NCBI GenBank assembly: GCA_003551365.1
Contig: PUMM01000194.1
Location: 1 to 33,030 of the forward strand
Direction: 5' to 3'
Source: Clostridia bacterium
GTDB lineage: Bacteria > Bacillota > Sulfobacillia > SLMV01
DNA length: 33,030 nucleotides
Shown here: in pieces, positions 23,891-33,030 of the stretch
Layout: each line of letters opens with the position of its first letter
Position numbering within the stretch: the first letter of the stretch is position 1
Notes under the pieces: generated by a model
The model's input: only the letters and a program-made list of their open reading frames with translations
What the model was told of the DNA's origin: nothing
The model's database searches: none
Program-made: the position numbers and the translations under genes

Positions 23891-25168
23891 TCAACTGCCA
23901 ATCGATTCATTGCCACCAAAATATGGCTGGAGTGCGCTGGGGATTGCCACTGAGCCATCCTCCTTCTGGTAGTTTTCAAAAATGGCAGCTATCGCCCGGC
24001 TGATTGCCAGGCCACTTCCATTGAGTGTGTGAACGAACTCGGGGCGAGCATCTCTTTCCCGACGGAATCGGATGTTTGCCCGCCTGGCCTGAAAGTCAGT
24101 GAAATTGCTCACTGAAGAAATTTCCACATAATCATCATAACTGGGCATCCACACATCCAGATCGTACTTCTTGTTCTGTGGGAAGCCAGTATCACCGCTG
24201 CACATGAGCACTACCCGATAGGGCAGTTCGAGTGCCTGCAGTACGGCCTCAGCATGCGCGACGATTTCCTCCAGGGCATCGCCCGAGTCCTCCGGCAGGC
24301 AGTACTGTACCAGCTCAACCTTGTCAAATTGATGGCGGCGTATCAGTCCTCGCGTATCGCGCCCGGCCGCACCCGCTTCCGCGCGGAAACAGGGCGTATA
24401 GGCCGCAAACTTCTTCGGAAGCTCTTCCGCCGACAGAATATCATCCCGGTGCAAATTGGTGAGGGGTACCTCGGCGGTGGGTATGAGGAAGTAGTCGAAC
24501 TTCTCAATCCGGAACACATCCGATTCGAATTTGGGGAGCTGGGCTGTGCCAATCATGCTGTCCCGGTTTGCGAGAAATGGAGGATAAACCTCCTGATAAC
24601 CGTGCTCGCCCACCTGAATGTCCAGCATGAAATTGACCAGCGCCCGAACCATACGGGCAGCCCCATCCTTGAGTACATCGAACCGGGAGCCGGCAATCTT
24701 CGCTGCCTGTCCAGTGTCGAGAATGCCAAGATCTGATCCTATGTCCCAGTGCGGCTGAGGAGTAAAGGAGAAGGAGGGTTTGTCACCCACGCGGCGCACC
24801 TCAACATTGTCGTCTTCATCCTCACCATAGGGAACATCCCGATGCAGAATGTTGGGTATGTTCATCATGGCCTCGTGAATGAAGTCCTCCAGCTCCTGAA
24901 TCTCGACCTCCAGACTGTCGATCTCATCATTGACCTGGCGAACCTGCCGAATCAGACCATCGGCGTCCTCGCCCTGTCTCTTGCGCTGGCCAATTTCCTC
25001 CGATTTCTGGTTCCGTTCGGCGCGAAGTGCTTCCACTTTCTGCAGTAACTCGCGCCAGAGGGCATCTCGCTCCAGCAGTTGATCAATGTCCACATCGTCC
25101 TCGCCCTTCTTCCGCATCGACTCCTTCACGGCATTCGGACATTCACGAATGAACTTGATGTCCAGCAC
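23891..25168 (-). CDS. serS: seryl-tRNA synthetase
   Basis: The 425-aa class II synthetase makes Ser-tRNA(Ser) (and Ser-tRNA(Sec) if present). It has the N-terminal coiled-coil arm (about residues 30-100, opening LDIKFIRECPNAVKESMRKKG) that grips the long variable arm. The catalytic core contains motif 2 (PCFRAEAGAAGRDTRGLIRRHQFDKVE) and motif 3 (LNGSGLAISRAIAAIFENYQ), and the end reads IPSALQPYFGG. I place the start at GTG 25168, with AAGGAGG 9 nt upstream and the typical VLDIKFIRE start, not at GTG 25177. It begins 5 nt after mtnA stops, so it is the third gene of the T-box operon, and is followed by tRNA-Ser(UGA). Confidence 0.97.
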   Translation of the reverse strand: MLDIKFIRECPNAVKESMRKKGEDDVDIDQLLERDALWRELLQKVEALRAERNQKSEEIGQRKRQGEDADGLIRQVRQVNDEIDSLEVEIQELEDFIHEAMMNIPNILHRDVPYGEDEDDNVEVRRVGDKPSFSFTPQPHWDIGSDLGILDTGQAAKIAGSRFDVLKDGAARMVRALVNFMLDIQVGEHGYQEVYPPFLANRDSMIGTAQLPKFESDVFRIEKFDYFLIPTAEVPLTNLHRDDILSAEELPKKFAAYTPCFRAEAGAAGRDTRGLIRRHQFDKVELVQYCLPEDSGDALEEIVAHAEAVLQALELPYRVVLMCSGDTGFPQNKKYDLDVWMPSYDDYVEISSVSNFTDFQARRANIRFRRERDARPEFVHTLNGSGLAISRAIAAIFENYQKEDGSVAIPSALQPYFGGNESIGS

Positions 25169-25173
25169 CGATG

Positions 25174-26283
25174 TCACCCTCCTTCACGGGGTCGTCCGAT
25201 AACCTTCTCGAAATTCTGCTCGAATGGAGGTTCAACCACACCATATTCTGTGATGATGCCCGTGATCAGATGAGCTGGAGTAATGTCAAAGGCGTAGTTC
25301 TCAGCCTCAATCATGTCCGGCGCAATACGCGTCTCGCAGAAGTGGGTGACCTCCTCCGGCTTTCGCTGCTCTATGGCAATACCCGCACCATTGGGAGTCT
25401 CCCAATCCAGGGTCGATGTGGGTATGGCCACGTAAAATGGAACTGAATTATCGGCTGCGGCCAGCGCGAGAGCGTAAGTCCCGATCTTGTTAGCAACATC
25501 TCCGTTGGCGGCAACCCGATCAGCGCCAACCACCACAGCATCAATCCGCCCGCGAGACATCATATAAGCGGCGGCGCTGTCGGCAATCAAACGCACCGGG
25601 ATGCCATCGCGGGCGAGTTCCCAGGTGGTTAGCCTCGCCCCCTGCAGGTATGGACGAGTCTCTGTCGCCACTGCCTGCACCTTCATTTCCGCGTCGTGTG
25701 CAAAGCGGATGACTCCCAATGCTGTTCCGTAGCCGCCGGTCGCCAGGGCGCCGGCGTTACAGTGGGTGAGTATCCTGTCACCCTCCCGCAGCAGTTCGGC
25801 TCCATGCCGTCCGATTTCACGGTTGCAGCGGATATCCTCCTCGTGTATTCGCTCCGCCTCACGCAGCAGCGCAGCGAATATGTCTGCAGCCGATCCATCC
25901 TCCGAAACCAACTCCGACGCCTTCTCCAGCTGAATCTGCGCCGCCCACTCCAGGTTAACTGCCGTCGGCCGACTGTCGACCAGCTCCCGATAGGCGGCAA
26001 ACATCGTCTCCATGTGCTTCTGGCTCCGGGTTGATACCCCACCGCGCAGGGACTCCTCATCATCCTCTTGCAGCTGCAGACGAACGAGATCCTGCGCGGC
26101 AAGAGCCATCCCGTAGCCCGCGGTTATACCGATCGCGGGGGCACCACGGACCACCATGTCCCGGATGGCGCGGGCCGCATCCTCAACGCTGCGGCAGCGA
26201 ACCCATGTCTCTTCCCACGGCAGCAATCTTTGATCGATTAGATCCAGAGTGCCTTCAGTATTCCATCGCATTGGCGTAAGCAC
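25174..26283 (-). CDS. mtnA: methylthioribose-1-phosphate isomerase (MtnA, eIF-2B alpha-like)
   Basis: This protein of about 369 aa isomerises 5-methylthioribose-1-phosphate to the ribulose form in methionine salvage, and also acts on 5-deoxyribose-1-phosphate in some organisms. Signatures are GAPAIGITAGYGMALA, the catalytic Cys in LTHCNAGALATGGYGTALG, TRPYLQGARLTTWEL and the catalytic Asp in VVGADRVAANGDVANKIGTY. The start at GTG 26283 has GGGAGG 7 nt upstream and gives the family-like VLTPMRWNTEG; the frame itself opens at 26301. It lies 14 nt after the aldolase gene and 5 nt before serS, tightly packed in one operon. Confidence 0.96.
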   Translation of the reverse strand: MLTPMRWNTEGTLDLIDQRLLPWEETWVRCRSVEDAARAIRDMVVRGAPAIGITAGYGMALAAQDLVRLQLQEDDEESLRGGVSTRSQKHMETMFAAYRELVDSRPTAVNLEWAAQIQLEKASELVSEDGSAADIFAALLREAERIHEEDIRCNREIGRHGAELLREGDRILTHCNAGALATGGYGTALGVIRFAHDAEMKVQAVATETRPYLQGARLTTWELARDGIPVRLIADSAAAYMMSRGRIDAVVVGADRVAANGDVANKIGTYALALAAADNSVPFYVAIPTSTLDWETPNGAGIAIEQRKPEEVTHFCETRIAPDMIEAENYAFDITPAHLITGIITEYGVVEPPFEQNFEKVIGRPREGG

Positions 26284-26297
26284 TGTAATTCCTCCCT

Positions 26298-26891
26298 TCA
26301 CTCAGGTAGATTCGCATTGCTCCATTCCAGCAGTGCGGTCTGCTCCAACACCTCAGCGGCATACAGTGCGTCCTCGGGAGACTGCCCCCAGACGATCGCC
26401 CCGTGCCCGCGCAGCAGCAATCCAGGTGGACGCGACTCACCGGCCAGGCGGGCCGCTTCCTCAGCCAGTTCGGAGGATCCCGGGGGCAGCGGCGGCACTA
26501 TGTGAACGGCCTCTCCCCCAGAGAAGTTGGCGAACTCCGGCAATCGCATCCTGGGAAACCAGGCATCTCCGTCGGCCATTTCTGCTGCCAACACGGACCA
26601 GCACCCGTGGTAGTGCAGAATGGAATGGGCATCGGAACGCACCTCATACAGTGCAGCATGCAGCGGCGCCTCCGAGGAAGCGACCTGACTCGCTCCGCCC
26701 CTAGATGACGGGTGGGGAGTCAAATCATTGGTCCGCATATCTCCCATACAGGTCCCCGAGGACGATATGAGCATGCGGTTGTCTGCCATGCGGATACTGA
26801 TATTCCCTGCAGTAGCTGGCGTCAGGCGCAGCCAGTATGCACGCCGGGCTGTCTCGCATACTCTCTGCAAAATATCGTCTCGCTCTTGCAC
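26298..26891 (-). CDS. class II aldolase/adducin family protein (MtnB- or Ald2-like)
   Basis: The 197-aa protein carries the zinc-dependent class II aldolase fold: LTPATAGNISIRMADN and ISSSGTCMGDM (phosphate-binding loops), the acidic SEAPLHAALYEVR, the metal-binding HYHGCW, and the late His in LLLRGHGAIVWG. The GTG start at 26891 has GGGGGTG 7 nt upstream; the open frame upstream of it is the T-box leader and is not translated. Beside mtnA it is either methylthioribulose-1-phosphate dehydratase (MtnB) or an Ald2-type aldolase of the 5-methylthioribose/5-deoxyribose shunt that yields dihydroxyacetone phosphate. The sequence alone does not decide. It is the first gene under T-box control. Confidence 0.88.
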   Translation of the reverse strand: MQERDDILQRVCETARRAYWLRLTPATAGNISIRMADNRMLISSSGTCMGDMRTNDLTPHPSSRGGASQVASSEAPLHAALYEVRSDAHSILHYHGCWSVLAAEMADGDAWFPRMRLPEFANFSGGEAVHIVPPLPPGSSELAEEAARLAGESRPPGLLLRGHGAIVWGQSPEDALYAAEVLEQTALLEWSNANLPE

Positions 26892-26904
26892 GCAGAAACA
26901 CCCC

Positions 26905-27160
26905 CAAAATAAAAAAGGCTCGCCCCCTGAGGGACGAGCAGCATTGCCCGCGGTGCCACCCCGCTTAGCCCGGCCCAAAACCGGGCTCACTCGGGAGGAT
27001 ATATCGCTCCTCGGACGTCCGGGTTCCCGGCCTCGCATCGCCTTCCCCGGAGCCTCCCGGGTGGATAGTGCATGGCGGCGCCGCCGGTTCGCAGCAATGC
27101 CGACTCTCTGTAGACGCTCAACATGCACAGCCCGTTCACTGGCACTGTCAGCTTTGGTGC
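26905..27160 (-). ncRNA. T-box riboswitch, serine type, leading the aldolase-mtnA-serS operon
   Basis: The minus strand shows all main T-box parts. Stem I has AGAGAG (27109-27104) and a 7-bp helix, GTGCATG (27128-27122) with CATGCAC (27074-27068), ending next to the specifier region. Stem III is a perfect 7-bp hairpin (AGCCCGG/CCGGGCT, 26987-26967). The T-box core reads GGGGTGGCACCGCGGG (26962-26947). A terminator follows. By the usual register (specifier, nine nt, ending in GAG), the specifier is UCC (27065-27063), a serine codon. The T-box bulge is UGGC, which pairs with discriminator G73; the window's tRNA-Ser genes have G73. Uncharged tRNA-Ser(GGA) would stabilise the antiterminator and turn on the operon. 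AUC or AUG nearby are weaker specifier readings. Confidence 0.9.
26911..26939 (-). terminator. T-box intrinsic terminator
   Basis: GCTCG(T)CCC and GGGGCGAGC form a stem of about nine pairs around a small loop (26939-26918), followed by six T on the minus strand (26916-26911) and a further T-rich run. It competes with the antiterminator that includes the upstream T-box core. The aldolase start is about 20 nt further on. Confidence 0.9.
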
Positions 27161-27165
27161 TACTA

Positions 27166-27194
27166 AATATAACTCACGAACTGCGCCGGTGCAA
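27166..27194 (-). promoter_or_regulatory. sigma-A promoter of the T-box operon
   Basis: TTGCAC (27194-27189) and TATATT (27171-27166) are 17 nt apart on the minus strand, with predicted start near 27159, just before T-box Stem I. It lies in the 60-nt gap after the AIR-synthase-like gene, so the operon has its own start; no terminator was seen for the gyrase transcript upstream. Confidence 0.7.
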
Positions 27195-27220
27195 GCACTG
27201 GGCGGCTATCCTCACCATCT

Positions 27221-28246
27221 TCACTTACCCCGAAAACGAGCAAAGGCCCGCCAGAGCTCATCGCGACCGGGAGGGGGAACTGTCTCCGTCATCTCTCCTT
27301 TGCCGGGCAGAGTGCGTCGCAGGACCACCCCTTCTTCAGAGGTAATCTTTCCGATTACACAGGCCGCAATTCCCGCCTCATCCAAGGATTCAGCTACCCC
27401 TGCCCCAGAATCCGCAGCTATCAGCAGAGCACCACTTGAGATGAGACGAAGCGGGTCGAGATCCAAAGCGGCACAGATTTCCCGGGTGCAGGTATGTATC
27501 GGAATGCGGTCCTCGTATAGAGTGGCACCCAGCCCGGCTGCGTAGAGCATCTCGTATACGGCGCCCAGCACGCCTCCCTCGGTGACATCGTGCATTGCCC
27601 GTGCCCCTGCCTGCGCAGCCACACGAGATTCGCTGACGACGCTAATATCATCTCCCAACGCCCGGGCTTCATCCAGGATTTCGCGGGAAACTCCCCGGTC
27701 GGTCAGTATATCTTCGAAATCCACCGCCAGGATCGAACTCCCCTCGATACCGGCGCTTTTGGTCAGAATGAGTACATCATCTGCCCGGGCCGATCCGCTG
27801 CGGATGGGCCAGTGTACGACATCTGGAAAGGGTTTGCCCACAACTGTCGCACTCAGTATGGTCTGTCGTACGTGCGGTACAACTTCGGTATGACCACCAA
27901 TTATCTCCACCGACATCTCCCGCGCCGCATCATTGGCCTGTTCCATAATCCTCTTCAGATCCTCGGTGCATGCGCCTGGCGGCATTATAATGGTCAGAAG
28001 CATTCCCACCGGTTCTGCCCCAGCCGCGGCCACATCATTGCAGGATACCAGCACCGCGAGGCGCCCCGCATCAGCTCCCGCAGCAGTGATGGGGTCAGTC
28101 GATATCACGATGTGGTCCTCTCCCATATCCAACACGCTGGCGTCCTCACCGAAGGCAGCCGGAACAAGAACCTCCTCACGCTCGCAGCCCAAGTACTCAA
28201 GCACAAGTTCCTTCAGTAGTCCGGGCGGCACCTTGCCGGTTTCCAC
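27221..28246 (-). CDS. AIR synthase (PurM/HypE/SelD-like) family protein
   Basis: The 341-aa protein has the PurM two-domain layout: FGEDASVLDMGEDHIVISTDP near residue 32, then RLAVLVSCNDVAAAGAEPVGMLLTIIMP, GGHTEVV at the domain joint and the C-terminal MHDVTEGGVLGAVYEM. It is closest in look to HypE-type ATP-using enzymes but lacks the C-terminal Cys (usually PRIC) that HypE carbamoylates. It is therefore not a true hydrogenase maturation HypE, nor SelD (no N-terminal Cys/Sec motif). The GTG start at 28246 has GGAAGGGGG 6 nt upstream and follows gyrA by 18 nt. The substrate is unknown. Confidence 0.85.
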   Translation of the reverse strand: METGKVPPGLLKELVLEYLGCEREEVLVPAAFGEDASVLDMGEDHIVISTDPITAAGADAGRLAVLVSCNDVAAAGAEPVGMLLTIIMPPGACTEDLKRIMEQANDAAREMSVEIIGGHTEVVPHVRQTILSATVVGKPFPDVVHWPIRSGSARADDVLILTKSAGIEGSSILAVDFEDILTDRGVSREILDEARALGDDISVVSESRVAAQAGARAMHDVTEGGVLGAVYEMLYAAGLGATLYEDRIPIHTCTREICAALDLDPLRLISSGALLIAADSGAGVAESLDEAGIAACVIGKITSEEGVVLRRTLPGKGEMTETVPPPGRDELWRAFARFRGK

Positions 28247-28264
28247 GTCAGTCCCCCTTCCGCA

Positions 28265-30742
28265 TCACTCATCCTCCAGCTTGACGTCATCCTCATCCTT
28301 CTTGCCGGGCTCCTTGTCCCTGGCTACCAGATGCGCGACGGCCACGACCCGATCCTCATCGCCCGGGCGCATAACCGTAACTCCCTGCGTGTTGCGACCC
28401 ACGCGGGAGATTGAATCGACAGAGGTCCGGATTATTACCCCGCGGACAGTTACCAGCATTATCTCATTACCGGGACGGACCACCTTGACACCCACCAGAG
28501 GCCCGGTTCGTTCGGTCTCCTTGATGGTCTTGAGTCCCTTTCCTCCACGTCCCTGTGATCGATACTCGCGCATCGGGGTCCTCTTACCAAAGCCCTTTTC
28601 CGTCACGACCAGGACGTCAGCCCGGTCATTGACGGTTTCCATGCCGACGACATAGTCATCACTACTCAGAGCTATACCTCTCACCCCACGAGCCTGTCGC
28701 CCCATGGATCGCACATCAGCTTCGTGAAACCGTATGGCCTGCCCATGCCTGGTAACCAGGAGGATCTCCCAATCCCCCTCTGTGAGGGTGGCGCCAATCA
28801 ACCGGTCCTCATCGGAGAGCGATACAGCGACCAGACCCGTTCGACGCGGAGAGTCCAGCTCACTCAACCGCACCTTCTTCACGACACCCTGCCTGGTGGC
28901 CATAAATACAAAGCGGTCGTCATCAAAGTCCCGCAGAGCAATGACCGCGGTCACCCGCTCCTCAGGTTCAATGGGAATCAGGTTTATGACCGCAGTCCCT
29001 CTGGACCTGCGCGAACCCTCTGGAATCTCATACGCGCGGAGGCGGTACATCTTCCCGGCACTCGTGAAGAAAAGGATATGCTGGTGCGTACCGGTGATGA
29101 ACAGCTGCTCAACAAAATCGTCTTCCTTGGTGGTCATGCCCAAAATACCCCTGCCACCACGGCGCTGCCTGCGATACGTATTGACGGGCATCCTCTTCAC
29201 GTATCCATGATGACTGAGAGTAACCACCACGTCCTCTTCCGCTATCAGATCCTCCTCCTCCAGGTCGCCCTCGCGACCAATGATCTGAGTGCGGCGCTCA
29301 TCACCGTATTTTTCCGTCACATCAAGCAATTCATCGCGGACGACTTGCAAAACCATTTGCTCATCAGCCAGAAGTTGCCGATAGTATTCAATCGTCTCCA
29401 GGAGTTCGTCATATTCTTCCTGGACCTTCTCCCGTTCCAGCCCGGTCAGGCGCTGCAGCCGCATTTCAAGTATAGCTTTGGCCTGTTTCTCCGAAAAATC
29501 AAACTCTTCCATGAGCCCATTGCGAGCAATGTCGACGGTCTGGCTCCCACGGATGATAGCGATGACCCTGTCTATATCATCCAGAGCTCGCAGAAGGCCC
29601 TCCAGTATGTGTGCTCTCGCTTCAGCCCTGTCCAGCAGATAGCGCGTGCGGCGCTCAATAATCGTCTTCTGATGCGCGAGGTAGCGCTCCAGTACCTCCC
29701 GCAGCGACATGACTCTGGGATGGTTGTCCACGAGCGCGAGAACAATGATGCCGAAACTGGTCTGCAGCTGGGTGTTTTTGTACAGATTGTTCAGTACCAC
29801 CCGGGGGTTGGCCGAGCGCGAGAGCTCCACAACCACCCGCATACCCTCACGGTCGCTCTCATCGCGCAGGTCGGTTATGCCCTGTAACTTCTTCTCCCGC
29901 ACCATGTCTGCAATCTTCTCGATGAGCTTGGCCTTATTGACCTGAAAGGGTATTTCCGTTATGCACAGACGCGATTTTCCACCGGACATGTTCTCTATCC
30001 GGACTACCCCACGCACAGTGATGATTCCCCGTCCGGACTTGTAGGCCTGGCGGATGGGCTCCTTGCCCACGATAATCCCGCCAGTTGGGAAGTCAGGAGC
30101 CGGAATGTGCTCCATGAGCTCCTCTGTGCTGATTTCGGGATCGTCGATCATGGCAACCAGGGCGTCAGTGACCTCCCTGAGGTTGTGCGGCGGAATGTTG
30201 GTAGCCATACCCACGGCTATGCCGGACGACCCATTGACCAGCAAGTTTGGGAATCTGGAGGGCAGCACTTCGGGTTCCCTGAGGCTGTCATCGAAGTTGT
30301 TGACGAAGTCGACCGTTTCCTTGTCCAGGTCCGTCAGCATGTGGGTCGAAATCGCGTGCATTCTTACCTCAGTGTATCGCATTGCCGCTGGCGGATCCCC
30401 GTCGACCGATCCGAAGTTGCCGTGTCCATCCACCAGGGGATATCGCATGTTGAAATCCTGCGCCATCCTGGCCAGGGTATCGTACAGTGCCCGATCACCA
30501 TGCGGGTGATACTTACCCATCACCTCTCCGACCACACGCGCCGACTTCAGATACGGCTTGTCTGGCGCCAGGCCCATATCCTGCATAGCGTAAAGGATGC
30601 GTCGATGTACGGGTTTCAAGCCATCCCGCACATCCGGGAGCGCCCGGTTGACGATGACGCTCATGGCGTAATCAATGTAGCTCTGCTGCATTTCCTGTTC
30701 GAGCTCAGTATTCAGTATCTTTCCGTGCGTAAATTCAGCCAC
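28265..30742 (-). CDS. gyrA: DNA gyrase subunit A
   Basis: The 825-aa protein is the breakage-reunion subunit. The N-terminal region holds the catalytic Tyr123 in [10 protein letters not shown], and the C-terminal beta-pinwheel carries the GyrA box QRRGGRG, which marks gyrase rather than topoisomerase IV. A second box-like element, SQGRGGKG, lies in a later blade. The quinolone-determining region reads [19 protein letters not shown]: the position equivalent to E. coli Ser83 is Arg84, while the second hotspot, Asp88 (E. coli Asp87), is kept. The GTG start has GGAGG at 7 nt and lies 35 nt after gyrB. The tail is acidic and Lys-rich. With GyrB it forms the A2B2 supercoiling enzyme. Confidence 0.98.
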   Translation of the reverse strand: MAEFTHGKILNTELEQEMQQSYIDYAMSVIVNRALPDVRDGLKPVHRRILYAMQDMGLAPDKPYLKSARVVGEVMGKYHPHGDRALYDTLARMAQDFNMRYPLVDGHGNFGSVDGDPPAAMRYTEVRMHAISTHMLTDLDKETVDFVNNFDDSLREPEVLPSRFPNLLVNGSSGIAVGMATNIPPHNLREVTDALVAMIDDPEISTEELMEHIPAPDFPTGGIIVGKEPIRQAYKSGRGIITVRGVVRIENMSGGKSRLCITEIPFQVNKAKLIEKIADMVREKKLQGITDLRDESDREGMRVVVELSRSANPRVVLNNLYKNTQLQTSFGIIVLALVDNHPRVMSLREVLERYLAHQKTIIERRTRYLLDRAEARAHILEGLLRALDDIDRVIAIIRGSQTVDIARNGLMEEFDFSEKQAKAILEMRLQRLTGLEREKVQEEYDELLETIEYYRQLLADEQMVLQVVRDELLDVTEKYGDERRTQIIGREGDLEEEDLIAEEDVVVTLSHHGYVKRMPVNTYRRQRRGGRGILGMTTKEDDFVEQLFITGTHQHILFFTSAGKMYRLRAYEIPEGSRRSRGTAVINLIPIEPEERVTAVIALRDFDDDRFVFMATRQGVVKKVRLSELDSPRRTGLVAVSLSDEDRLIGATLTEGDWEILLVTRHGQAIRFHEADVRSMGRQARGVRGIALSSDDYVVGMETVNDRADVLVVTEKGFGKRTPMREYRSQGRGGKGLKTIKETERTGPLVGVKVVRPGNEIMLVTVRGVIIRTSVDSISRVGRNTQGVTVMRPGDEDRVVAVAHLVARDKEPGKKDEDDVKLEDE

Positions 30743-30777
30743 CAGAGCACCTCCAGCTTCGACCTGTAAACACTTGC

Positions 30778-32748
<1,971 letters not shown>

Positions 32749-32789
32749 TTACACATGCAAAGAATAGCGACTCATGATCAATGATCAGA

Positions 32790-32819
32790 AGCATATCGCC
32801 GCACATAATTTATCCACAA
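32790..32819 (-). promoter_or_regulatory. gyrB promoter candidate overlapped by a DnaA box
   Basis: TTGTGG (32819-32814) and TATGCT (32795-32790) are 18 nt apart on the minus strand, about 60 nt before gyrB. A perfect DnaA box TTATCCACA occupies 32810-32818 (plus strand), across the -35 element. The surrounding 100 nt is AT-rich. The remainder of 32731-33030 shows no complete gene. Confidence 0.45.
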
Positions 32820-32940
32820 TGGGTATAACTTAACCCGGACCCGATCCTCGCTATTGTCATAACTGGCGCCGGAGAGAAAGCTCATCCAGGCCCGCCAGCC
32901 CTGTCATCCTCACGCCTGTCATTATACCACTAAGTAGGGA

Positions 32941-33030
32941 ATGATGACACACGACGGGGCAGAAATATTCCAGCCCATGGAAGATGTGCGGACGGCTTCA
33001 GAACAGATAATGTGGGGCATAGGCATAGAA
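32941..33030 (+). CDS. possible 5' end of a divergent gene at the right edge
   Basis: Two adjacent ATGs (32941, 32944) follow TAGGGA, and the frame is open for the last 30 codons (THDGAEIFQPMEDVRTASEQ and on to the edge). No domain can be recognised from so little, and the ribosome site is very close to the first ATG. It would be divergent from gyrB. Confidence 0.3.
   Translation, partial: MMTHDGAEIFQPMEDVRTASEQIMWGIGIE

Noticed and set aside
27061-27074. Methionine (AUG) or isoleucine (AUC) specifier for the T-box
   Set aside because: AUG lies within the helix next to the specifier region, and both tRNAs have A73, which would need UGGU in the bulge; UGGC is present.
26892-27128. N-terminal extension of the aldolase ORF up to 27128
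   Set aside because: It translates the T-box and its terminator; the real start is GTG 26891 with its own ribosome site.
27221-28246. HypE or SelD annotation for the AIR-synthase-like gene
   Set aside because: The C-terminal Cys of HypE and the N-terminal Cys/Sec of SelD are absent, and there are no hydrogenase or selenium genes nearby.

Overview
The window looks like chromosomal DNA of a GC-rich (high-50s % G+C by eye) Gram-positive-type bacterium, most plausibly a high-GC member of the Bacillota or a near relative. The arguments are a T-box riboswitch with intrinsic terminator, sigma-A-like promoters, strong GGAGG ribosome sites with frequent GTG/TTG starts, YtxH- and YtaF-like proteins, a giant Clostridia-type CoA-dehydratase activase, and the gyrB-gyrA ... 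serS-tRNA-Ser neighbourhood that is also found near the origin in Bacillus. The taxonomic placement is inference. No phage, transposon or CRISPR array was seen.

Left part (1-8.4 kb). A very large activase of the BadF/BcrA/HgdC class (minus strand) is followed at the left edge by a possible partial ORF. Then come plus-strand genes: a four-helix membrane protein, a YtxH-like protein behind a good promoter with an overlapping palindrome, a YtaF/MntP-like membrane protein and an HD-domain nucleotidase-like protein. The gaps here are long and partly look like decayed coding DNA.

Middle (8.8-19.7 kb). Everything is on the minus strand: a divergent alanine racemase, a nitrilase, a class A beta-lactamase-fold lipoprotein lacking the usual omega-loop Glu, an MscS channel, an iron-sulfur-type flavoprotein, a DppA-DppB-DppC peptide/nickel-type transporter set without ATPases, a small conserved-looking 84-aa protein and a ketopantoate-reductase-like enzyme.

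Right part (20-33 kb). A 911-aa LAL/MalT-type LuxR regulator (plus) is followed by a DsrE-like gene remnant. Next is a minus-strand tRNA cluster (Ser-UGA, Ser-GCU, Arg-ACG) with its own promoter and terminator, and with five DnaA boxes packed between the two tRNA-Ser genes. Upstream of it lies an operon with a serine-type T-box leader driving a class II aldolase (MtnB-like), mtnA and serS. Upstream again are an AIR-synthase-like gene, gyrA (with Arg at the quinolone-determining Ser83 position) and gyrB, which has a DnaA box over its likely promoter.

The most interesting points are the serine T-box placed in front of methionine-salvage-type genes, so that seryl-tRNA charging would control mtnA and its aldolase together with serS, and the DnaA-box cluster lodged inside a tRNA operon. 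Nearly all long genes run leftward, which suggests the replication origin lies to the right of the window, so the cluster may be a DnaA-titration or regulatory site rather than oriC.
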